Origin: Axinella damicornis
Lineage: Eukaryota; Porifera; Demospongiae; Axinellida; Axinellidae
Length of the DNA: 64,000 nucleotides
Direction: 5' to 3'
NCBI GenBank assembly: GCA_963931865.1
Contig: OZ007506.1
Span: forward strand, 9,318,855 to 9,382,854
The notes beneath the pieces are model-generated. The model searched no databases, had not been told where the DNA came from, and saw nothing but the letters and a program-made list of their open reading frames with translations. The position numbers were made by a program, and so were the translations under genes. The number at the start of each line of letters is the position of its first letter. Position 1 is the first letter of the stretch. Below, one piece after another: positions 53,601 to 64,000 of this stretch.

Positions 53601-56600
53601 TCTTCCCATGAGCTGTAGTGCCTACCAGACTTCTTATAGTGCATCCCCCGGCTCCAGAACTGGGTACGTATACACGATGTCGGTGGAGCATTCTCTTCTG
53701 GTATACAGGATGGCGGTGGAGCATTCTCTACTGGTATACAGGATGGAGGTGGAGCATTCTCTACACCGGAGATGTAGGAGTGGAACATCGTAGCCTGGAG
53801 ACTGTGTGAGTTGACATGTGGCTATCCTTTCCCTATGCATATTCAATGCGTTTCGCATTCGATTTTTAATTCAGGCCAACATTTCACAGCCCTTCTCTAC
53901 TTACTCTTCCCATGGAGCTGTAGTGCCTACCAGAGTTCTTATAGCGCATCCCCCGGCTCCATCACTGGGTACGTATACACGATGGCGGTGGAGCATTCTC
54001 TTCTGGTATACAGTATGGCGGCGTAGCATTCTCTACTGGTATACAGGATGACGGTGGAGCATTCTCTACTCCGGAGACGTAGGAGTGGAATGGAGACAGT
54101 GTGAGTTGATATGTGGCTATCCTTTCCCTATCCATATTCAATGCGTTTCGCATTCGAGTTTTAATTCAGGCCAACATTTCACATTGTCCTTCTCTACTTA
54201 CTCTTCCCATGCAGCTGTAATGCCTACCAGACTTCTTATAGCGCATCCCCCGGCTCCAGCACTGGGTACGTATACACGATGGCGGTGGAGTATTCTCTTC
54301 TGGTATACCGGATGGCGGTGGAGCATTCTCTACTGGTATACAGCATGGCGGTGGAGCATTCTCTACTCCGGAGACGTAGGAGTGGAACATCGTAGCCTGG
54401 AGACAGTGTGAGTTAACATGTGGCTATCCTTTCCCTATGCATATTCAATGCATTTCGCATTCGATTTTTAATTTAGGCCAACATTTCACATTGTCCTTCT
54501 CTACTTACTCTTCCCATGCAGCTGTAGTGCCTACCAGACTTCTTATAGCGCATCCCCCGGTTCCAGCACTGGGTACGTATACACGATGGCGGTGGAGAAT
54601 TCTCTTCTGGTATACAGGATGGTGGTGGAGCATTCTCTACTGGTATTCAGGATGGCGGTGGAGCATTCTCTACTCCGGAGACGTAGGAGTGGAACATCGT
54701 AGTCTGGAGTCAGTGTGAGTTGACGTGTGGCTATCCTTTCCCTATGCGTATTCAATGCGTTTCGCATTCCATTTTTAATTCAGGCCAACATTTCACATTG
54801 TCCTTCTCTACTTACTCTTCCCATTCAGCTGTAGTGCCTACCAGACTTCTTATAGCGCATCCCCCGGCTCCAGCACTGGGTACGTATACACGATGGCGGT
54901 TGAGCATTCTCTTCTGGTATACTGGATGGCGGTGGAGCAATCTCTACTCTGGAGACGTAGGAGTGGAACATCGTAGCTTGGAGACAGTGTGAGTTGACAT
55001 GTGGCTATCCTTTCCCTATGCATATTCAATGCATTTCGCATTCGATTTTTAATTCTGGCCAACATTTCACATTGTCCTTCTCTAGTTACTCTTACCATGC
55101 AGCTGTAGTGCCTACCAGACTTCTTGTAGCACATCCTCCGGCTCCAGCACTGTGTACGTGTACACGATGGCGGTGGAGCATTCCCTTCTGGTATACAGGA
55201 TGGCAGTGGAGCATTCTCTACTGGTATACGGGATTGCGGTGGAGCATTCTCTACCCCGGAGACGTAGGAGTGGAACATCGTAGCCTGGAGACATGTGAGT
55301 TGACATGTGACTATCCTTTCCCTATGCATATTCAATGCGTTTCGCATTCAATTTGTAATTCAGGCCAACATTTCACATTGTCCTTCTCTACTTACTCTTC
55401 CCATGAGCTGTAGTGCCTACCAGACTTCTTATAGTGCATCCCCCGGCTCCAGAACTGGGTACGTATACACGATGTCGGTGGAGCATTCTCTTCTGGTATA
55501 CAGGATGGCGGTGGAGCATTCTCTACTGGTATACAGGATGGAGGGGGATGGGCTATAACAATGTTGGCCTGAATTAAAAATGCAATGCGAAACGCATTGA
55601 ATATGCATATGGAAAGGATAGCATTCCATTTTAATTCAGGCCAACATTTCACATTGTCCTTCTCTACTTACTCTTCCCATGCAGCTGTAGTGCCTACCAG
55701 ACTTCTTATAGCCCATCCCCCGGCTCCAGCACTGGGTACGTATACACGATGGCGGTGGAGTATTCTCTTCTGGTATACAGGATGGCGGTGGAGCATTCTC
55801 TACTGGTATACAGGATGGCGGTGGAGCATTCTCTAATCCGGGGACGTAGGAGTGGAACTTCATAGCCTGGAGACATGTGAGTTCATAGAGACAGTGTGAG
55901 TTGACATGTGGCTATCCTTTCCATATGCATATTCAATGCGTTTCGCATTGCATTTTTAATTCAGGCCAACATTGTCCTTCTCTACTTACTCTTCCCATGC
56001 AGCTGTAGTGCCTACCCAACTTCTTATGGCGCATCCCCTGGTTCCAGCACTGGTTACGTATACGCGATGTCGGTGGAGCATTCTCTTCTGGTATACAGGA
56101 TTCCGGTGGAGCATTCTCTAGTGGAAAACAGGATGGCGGTGGAACGTTCTCTACTCCGGAGACGTAGGAGTGGAACATCGTAGCCTGGAGACATGTGAGT
56201 TGACATGTGGATATCCTTTCCCTATGCATATTCAATGCGTTTCGCATTCGATTTTTAATTCATGGCAACACTTCACATTGTCGTTCTCTACTTACTCTTC
56301 CCATGCAGCTGTAGTGCCTACCAGACTTCTTATAGCGCATCCCCCGGCTCCAGCACTGGGTACGTATGCACGATGGCGGTGGAGCATTCTCTTACGTATG
56401 CACGATGGCGGTGGAGCATTCTCTTCTGGTATACAGGATGGCGGTGGGGCATTCTCTACTGGTATACAGGATGGAGGTGGAGCATTCTCTACTCCGGAGA
56501 CGTAGGAGTGGAACATCGTAGCTTGGAGACAGTGTGAGTTGACATCTGGCTATCCTTTCCCTTTGCATATTCAATGCGTTTCGCATTCCATTTTTTATTC

Positions 56601-59600
56601 ATGCCAACATTTCACATTGTCCTTCTCTACTTACTCTTCCCATGCAGCTGTAGAGCCTACCAGACTTCTTATAGCGCATCCCCCGGCTCCAGCACTGGGC
56701 ACGTATACACGATGGCGGTGGAGCATTCTCTTCTGGTATACAGGATGGCGGTGGAGCATTCTCTACTGGTATACAGGATGGCGGTGGAGCATTCTCTACT
56801 CCGGAGACGTAGGAGTGAAACATCGTAGCCTGGAGACAGTGTGACATGTGACATGTGGCTATCCTCTCCGTATGTATATTCAATGTGTTTCGCAGTCGTG
56901 TTTTAATTCAGGCCAACATTTCACATTGTCCTTCTCTTCTTACGCTTCCCATGCAGCTGTAGTGCCTACCAGACTTCTTTTAGCGCATCCCCTGGCTCCA
57001 GCACTGGGTACGTATACGCGATTGCGGTGGAGCATTCTCTTCTGGTATACAGGATGGCGGTGGAGCATTCTCTACTGGTGTACAGGATGGCGGTGGAGCA
57101 TTCTCTACTACGGAGACGTAGGAGTGGAACATCGTAGCCTGGAGACAGTGTGATTTGACATGTGGCCATCCTTTCCCTATGCATATCCAATGCGTTTCAC
57201 ATTCGATTTTTAATTCAGGCCAAACTTATCACATTGTCCTTCTCTATTACTCTTCCCATGCAGCTGTAGTGCCTACAAGACTTCTTATAGCGCATTTCCC
57301 GGCTCCAGCACTGGGTACGTCTACACGATGGCGGTGGAGCACTCTCTTCTGGCATACAGGATGGCGGTGGAGCATTCTCTACTGGTATACAGGATGGCGG
57401 TGGAGCATTCTCTACTGGTATACAGGATGGCGGTGGAGCATTCTCTACTCCGGAGACGTAGGAGTGGAACATCGTAGCCTGCAGACAGTGTGACTTGAAA
57501 TGTGGCTATCCTTTCCCTATCCATATTGAATGCGTTTCGCATTCGATTTTTAATTCAGGCCAACATTTCACATTGTCCTTCTCTACTTACTCTTCCCATG
57601 CAGCTGTAGTGCCTACCAGACTTCTTATAGCGCATCCCCCGGCTCCAGCACTGGGTACGTATACACGATGGCGGTGGAGTATTCTCTTCTGGTATAACGG
57701 ATGGCGGTGGAGCATTCTGTACTGGTATACAGGATGGCGGTTGAGCATTCTCTACTCCGGAGACGTAGAAGTGGAACATCGTAGCCTGGAGACAGTGTGA
57801 GTTGACATGTGGCTATCCTTTCCCTATGCATATTCAATGCGTTTCGCATTCGATTCTTAATTCAGGCCAACATTTCACATTGTCCTTCTCTACTTACTCT
57901 TCCCATGCAGCTGTAGTGCCTATCAGACTTCTTATAGCGCATCCCCCGGCTCCAGCACTGGGTACGTATACACGACGGCGGTGGAGCATTCTCTTCTGGT
58001 ATACAGGATGGCGGTGGAGCATTCTCTACTTGTATACCGGATGGCGATGAAGCATTCTCTTCTCCGGAGACGTAGGAGTGAAACATCGTAGCCTGGAGAC
58101 AGTGTGACATGTGACATGTGGCTATCCTCTCCGTATGTATATTCAATGTGTTTCGCAGTCGTGTTTTAATTCAGGCCAACATTTCACATTGTCCTTCTCT
58201 TCTTACCCTTCCCATGCAGCTGTAGTGCCTACCAGACTTCTTTTAGCGCATCCCCTGGCTCCAGCACTGGGTACGTATACGCGATTGCGGTGGAGCATTC
58301 TCTTCTGGTATACAGGATGGCGGTGGAGCATTCTCTACTGGTGTACAGGATGGCGGTGGAGCATTCTCTACTACGGAGACGTAGGAGTGGAACATCGTAG
58401 CCTGGAGACAGTGTGATTTGACATGTGGCTATCCTTTCCCTATGCATATCCAATGCGTTTCACATTCGATTTTTAATTCAGGCCAAACTTATCACATTGT
58501 CCTTCTCTACTTACTCTTCCCATGCAGCTGTAGTGCCTATCAGACTTCTTATAGCGCATCCCCCGGCTCCAGCACTGGGTACGTATACACGACGGCGGTG
58601 GAGCATTCTCTTCTGGTATACAGGATGGCGGTGGAGCATTCTCTACTTGTATACCGGATGGCGATGAAGCATTCTCTTCTCCGGAGACGTAGGAGTGGAA
58701 CATCGTAGCCTGGAGACAGTGTGAGTTGACATGTGGCTATCCTTTCCCCATGCATATTCAATGCGTTTCGCATTCCATTTTTAATTCCGGCCAACTTTTC
58801 ACATTGTCCTTCTCTACTTACTCTTCCCATGCAGCTGTAGTGCCTACCAGACTTCTTATAGCGCATCCCCCGGTTCCAGCACTGGGTACGTATGCACGAT
58901 GGCGGTGGAGCATTCTCTTCTGGTATACAGGATGGCGGTGGAGCATTCTCTACTGGTATACAGGATGGAGGTGGAGCATTCTCTACTCCGGAGACGTAGG
59001 AGTGGAACATCGTAGCTTGGAGACAGTGTGAGTTGACAACTGGCTATCCTTTCCCTATGCATATTCAATGCGTTTCGCATTCCATTTTTTATTCAGGCCA
59101 ACATTTCACATTGTCCTTCTCTACTTACTCTTCCCATGCAGCTGTAGAGCCTACCAGACTTCTTATAGCGCATCCCCCGGCTCCAGCACTGGGCACGTAT
59201 ACACGATGGCGGTGGAGCATTCTCTTCTGGTATACAGGATGGCGGTGGAGCATTCTCTACTGGTATACAGGTTGGCGGTGCAGCATTCTCTACTCCGGAG
59301 ACGTAGGAGTGGAACATCGTAGCCTGGAGACAGTGTGAGTTGACAAGTGGCTATCCTTTCCGTATGCATATTCAATGTGTTTCGCAGTCGAGTTTTAATT
59401 CAGGCCAACATTTCACATTGTCCTTCTCTGCTTACTCTTCCCATGCAGCTGTAGTGCCTACCAGACTTCTTATAGCGCATCCCCCGGTTCCAGCACTGGG
59501 TACGTATGCACGATGGCGGTGGAGCATTCTCTTCTGGTATACAGGATGGCGGTGGAGCATTCTCTACTGGTATTCAGGATGGAGGTGGAGCATTCTCTAC

Positions 59601-62600
59601 TCCGGAGACGTAGGAGTGGAACATCATGGCTTGGAGACAGTGTGAGTTGACATCTGGCTATCCTTTCCCTGTGCATATTCAATGCGTTTCGCATTCCATT
59701 TTTTATTCAGGCCAACATTTCACATTGTCCTTCTCTACTTACTCTTCCCATGCAGCTGTAGAGCCTACCAGACTTCTTATAGCGCATCCCCCGGCTCCAG
59801 CACTGGGCAAGTATACACGATGGCGGTGGAGCATTCTCTTCTGGTATACAGGATGGCGGTGGAGCATTCTCTACTGGTATACAGGATGGCGGTGGAGCAT
59901 TCTCTACTCCGGAGACGTAGGAGTGGAACATCGTAGCTTGGAGACAGTGTGAGTTGACATGTGGCTATCCTTTCCGTATTCATATTCAATGTGTTTCGCA
60001 GTCGAGTTTTAATTCAGGCCAACATTTCACATTGTCCTTCTTTACTTACTCTTCCCATTCAGCTGTAGTGCCTACCAGACTTCTTATAGCGCATCCCCGG
60101 CTCCAGCACTGGGTACATACACACGATGGCGGTGGAGCATTCTCTTCTGGTATACAGGATGGCGGTGGAGCATTCTCTACTGGTATACAGGATGACGGTG
60201 GAGCATTCTCTTCTCCGGAGACGTAGGAGTGGAATGGAGACAGTGTGAGTTGATATGTGGCTATCCTTTCTCTATCCATATTCAATGCGTTTCGCATTCC
60301 ATTTTTAATTCAGGCCAACATTTCACATTATCCTTCTCTACTTACTCTTCCCATGCAGCTGAAGTGCCTACCAGACTTCTTATTGCGCATCCCCTGGCTC
60401 CAGCACTGGGTACGTATACACGATGGCGGTGGAGTATTCTCTTCTTGTATACCGGATGGCGGTGGAGCATTCTGTACTGGTATACAGGATGGCGGTGGAG
60501 CATTCTCTACTCCGGAGTCGTAGGAGTGGAACATCGTAGCCTGGAAACAGTGTGAGTTGACATGTGGCTATCGTTTCCCTATGCATATTCAATGCGTTTC
60601 GCATTCGATTTTTAATTCAGGCCAACATTTCACATTGTCCTTCTCTACTTACCCTTCCCATGCAGCTGTAGTGCCTATCAGACTTCTTATAGCGCATCCC
60701 CCGGTTCCAGCACTGGGTACGTATACACGATGGCGGTGGAGCATTCTCTTCTGGTATACAGGATGGCGGTGGAGCATTCTCTACTTGTATACAGGATGGC
60801 GATGGAGCATTCTCTACTCCGAAGACGTAGGAGTGGAACATCGTAGCCTGGAGACAGTGTGAGTTGACATGTGGCTAACCTTTCCGTATGCATATTCAAT
60901 GTGTTTCGCAGTCGAGTTTTAATTCAGGCCAACATTTCACATTGTCCTTCTCTACTTACTCTTCCCATGCAGCTGTAGTGCCTACCAGACTTCTTATAGC
61001 GCATCCCCGGCTCCAGCACTGGGTACATACACACGATGGCGGTGGAGCATTCTCTTCTGGTATACAGGATGGCGGTGGAGCATTCTCTACTGGTATACAG
61101 GATGACGGTGGAGCATTCTCTTCTCCGGAGACGTAGGAGTGGAATGGAGACAGTGTGAGTTGATTTGTGGCTATACTTTCTCTATCCATATTCAATGCGT
61201 TTCGCATTCGATTTTTAATTCAGGCCAACATTTCACATTATCCTTCTCTACTTACTCTTCCCATGCAGCTGAAGTGCCTACCAGACTTCTTATTGCGCAT
61301 CCCCCGGCTCCAGCACTGGGTACGTATACACGATGGCGGTGGAGTATTCTCTTCTGGTAAACCGGATGGCGGTGGAGCATTCTGTACTGGTATTCAGGAT
61401 GGCGGTGGAGCATTCTCTACTCCGGAGTCGTAGGAGTGGAACATCGTAGCCTGGAGACAGTGTGAGTTGACATGTGGCTATCCTTTCCCTATGCATATTC
61501 AATGCGTTTCGCATTCCATTTTTAATTCAGGCCAACATTTCACATTGTCCTTTTCTACTTACCCTTCCCATGCAGCTGTAGTGCCTACCAGACTTCTTAT
61601 TGCGCATCCCCCGGCTACAGCACTGGGTACGTATACACGATGGCGGTGGAGCATTCTCTTCTGGTATACAGGATGGCGATGGAGCATTCTCTACTTCGGA
61701 GACGTAGGAGTGGAACATCGTAGCCTGGAGACAGTGTGAGTTGACATGTGGTTATCCTTTCCCCATGCATATTCAATGCGTTTCGCATTCCATTTTTAAT
61801 TCCGGCCAACTTTTCACATTGTCCTTCTCTACTTACTCTTCCCATGCAGCTGTAGTGCCTACCAGACTTCTTATAGCGCATCCCCCGGTTCCAGCACTGG
61901 GTACGTATGCACGATGGCGGTGGAGCATTCTCTTCTGGTATACAGGATTGCGGTGGAGCATTCTCTACTGGTATACAGGATGGCGGTGGAGCATTCTCTA
62001 CTCCGGAGACGTAGGAGTGGAACATCGTAGCCTGGAGACAGTGTGAGTTGACATGTGGTTATCCTTTCCGTATGCATATTCAATGTGTTTCGCAGTCGAG
62101 TTTTAATTCAAGCCAACATTTCACATTGTCCTTCTCTTCTTACCCTTCCCATGCAGCTGTAGTGCCTACCAGACTTCTTTTAGCGCATCCCCTGGCTCCA
62201 GCACTGGGTACGTATACACGATTGCGGTGGAGCATTCTCTTCTGGTATACAGGATGGCGGTGGAGCATTCTCTACTGGTATACAGGATGGCGGTGGAGCA
62301 TTCTCTACTCCGGAGACGTAGGAGTGGAACATCGTAGCCTGGAGACAGTGTGAGTTGACATGTGGCTATCCTTTCCCTATGCATATCCAATGCGTTTCAC
62401 ATTCGATTTTTAATTCAGGCAAAACTTATCACATTGTCCTTCTCTTCTTACTCTTCCCATGCAGCTGTAGTGCCTACCAGACTTCTTATAGCGCATCCCC
62501 CGGCTCCATCACTGGGTACGTCTACACGATGGCGGTGGAGCACTCTCTTCTGGTATACAGGATGGCGGTGGAGCATTCTCTACTGGTATACAGGATGGCG

Positions 62601-64000
62601 GTGGAGCATTCTCTACTGGTATACAGGTTGGCGGTGGAGCATTCTCTACTCCGGAGACATAGGAGTGGAACATCGTAGCCTGCAGACAGTGTGAGTTGAC
62701 ATGTGGCTATCCTTTCCCTATGCACATTCAATGCGTTTCGCATTCGATTTTTAATTCAGGCCAACATTTCACATTGTCCTTCTCTACTTACTCTTCCCAT
62801 GGAGCTGTAGTGCCTACCAGAGTTCTTATAGCGCATCCCCCGGCTCCATCACTGGGTACGTATACACGATGGCGGTGGAGCATTCTTTTCTGGTATACAG
62901 GATGGCGATGGAGCATTCTCTACTGGTATACAGGATGGCGATGGAGCATTCTCTACCCCGGAGACGTAGGAGTGGAACATCGTATCCTGGAGACAGTGTG
63001 AGTTGACATGTGGCTATCCTTTCCCTATGCGTATTCAAAGCGTTTCGCATTCCATTTTTAATTCAGGCCAACATTTCACATTGTCCTTCTCTACTTACTC
63101 TTCCCATGCAGCTGTAGTGCCTACCAGACTTCTTATAGCGCATCCCCCGGCTCCAGCACTGGGTACGTATACACGATGGCGGTGGAGCATTCTCTTCTGG
63201 TATACAGGATGGCGGTGGAGCATTCTCTACTGGTATACAGGATGGCGGTGGAGCATTCTCTACTCCGGAGACGTAGGAGTGGAACATCGTAGCCTGGAGA
63301 CAGTGTGAGTTGACAAGTGGCTATCCTTTCCGTATGCATATTCAATGTGTTTCGCAGTCGAGTTTTAATTCAGGCCAACATTTCACATTGTCCTTCTCTG
63401 CTTACTCTTCCCATGCAGCTGTAGTGCCTACCAGACTTCTTATAGCGCATCCCCCGGTTCCAGCACTGGGTACGTATGCACGATGGCGGTGGAGCATTCT
63501 CTTCTGGTATACAGGATGGCGGTGGAGCATTCTCTACTGGTATTCAGGATGGAGGTGGAGCATTCTCTACTCCGGAGACGTAGGAGTGGAACATCATAGC
63601 TTGGAGACAGTGTGAGTTGACATCTGGCTATCCTTTCCCTATGCATATTTAATGCGTTTCGCATTCCATTTTTTATTCAGGCCAACATTTCACATTGTCC
63701 TTCTCTACTTACTCTTCCCATGCAGCTGTAGAGCCTACCAGACTTCTTATAGCGCATCCCCCGGCTCCAGCACTGGGCAAGTATACACGATGGCGGTGGA
63801 GCATTCTCTTCTGGTATACAGGATGGCGGTGGAGCATTCTCTACTGGTATACAGGATGGCGGTGGAGCATTCTCTACTCCGGAGACGTAGGAGTGGAACA
63901 TCGTAGCCTGGAGACAGTGTGAGTTGACATGTGGCTATCCTTTCCGTATTCATATTCAATGTGTTTCGCAGTCGAGTTTTAATTCAGGCCAACATTTCAC
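50697..64000 (+). repeat. 307-bp satellite array, about 43 units, continuing off the right edge
   Basis: The unit starts GTGAGTTGACATGTGGCTAT, then ATTCAATGCGTTTCGCATTC, TTCAGGCCAACATTTCACAT and TACTTACTCTTCCCATGCAG. CTGTAGTGCCTACCAGACTT and CCGGCTCCAGCACTGGGTAC follow, then a 33-bp subrepeat (GGATGGCGGTGGAGCATTCT plus CTACTGGTATACA), usually three times, then CTCCGGAGACGTAGGAGTGG. Subrepeat number varies from 2 (about 53400) to 4 (57325, 62530). Because 307 is not a multiple of 3 and stops recur, the many 60-186-residue frames on both strands are shadows. Each unit has a pyrimidine-rich AG acceptor-like site and two donor-like sites. Confidence 0.93.
55547..55622 (-). repeat. Inverted fragment within the satellite
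   Basis: GGGGATGGGCTATAA joined to TGTTGGCCTGAATTAAAAAT and on to CATATGGAAAGGATAG is the reverse complement of parts of the satellite unit. All other units run in one direction. Confidence 0.88.

Noticed and set aside
53233..53793. 186-residue open frame and dozens of 60-110-residue frames on both strands between 50.7 and 64 kb
   Set aside because: They are shadows of the 307-bp satellite; the 33-bp subrepeat happens to lack stops in most frames, and stops recur once per unit.
50697..64000. CRISPR-like regular repeat array
   Set aside because: Units are 307 bp of continuous homologous sequence with no unique spacers, in a eukaryotic context.

Overview
The window is eukaryotic nuclear DNA, most likely from an invertebrate animal, and a sponge or similarly early-branching metazoan fits best. 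The reasons are spliced genes with short GT-AG introns (down to 52 bp), metazoan-type families (CAP, Raptor, USP, Ulp1/SENP, WD40), and a dense, diverse load of DNA transposons, a DIRS-like retrotransposon and satellite DNA. The organism is an inference; no rRNA or other diagnostic marker is present. Most long open frames are low-complexity or satellite shadows, so genes were found by joining short exons with matching splice sites and phase.

Layout. 0.5-15.4 kb, minus strand: eight coding exons from the start codon of an adenylyl cyclase-associated protein (CAP) gene; the C-terminal half lies off the left end. Its introns hold an hAT MITE, a DIRS-like retrotransposon relic, a TA-flanked TIR element, a 599-bp MULE-type MITE and other foldbacks. 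15.4-24.7 kb: mostly repeats, including two copies of a 1.2-kb region that are inverted and circularly permuted relative to each other. 25-31 kb, plus strand: a peptidase gene whose exons encode a ubiquitin-specific-protease (USP) finger and His box, followed by an apparently intact Ulp1/SENP cysteine-peptidase core with a stop codon. 31-35.7 kb, plus strand: a degenerate MULE transposase (C2H2, Zn cluster, DDE, SWIM) broken by nested insertions. 36.2-38.6 kb, minus strand: an intron-containing Raptor (RPTOR) pseudogene. 38.9-44.1 kb: an hAT remnant with a BED finger, a 1,277-bp element with 54-bp perfect TIRs, and a region bounded by long inverted arms that holds a RecQ-helicase fragment. 45.4-47.0 kb, plus strand: exons of a WD40 gene with a tRNA-derived SINE in an intron.

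48.9-50.7 kb is an array of about 250-bp units with an ankyrin-like exon motif. It abuts a 307-bp satellite that runs from 50.7 kb to the right edge (about 43 units). Every satellite unit carries splice-acceptor-like and donor-like signals and a 33-bp internal repeat.

The most unusual points are the USP plus Ulp1 peptidase gene directly upstream of a MULE transposase in the same orientation, 43-44-bp palindromic 'micro-MITEs' with exact 9-bp target duplications, a tandem repeat family that looks like duplicated first exons, and the splice-signal-bearing satellite.
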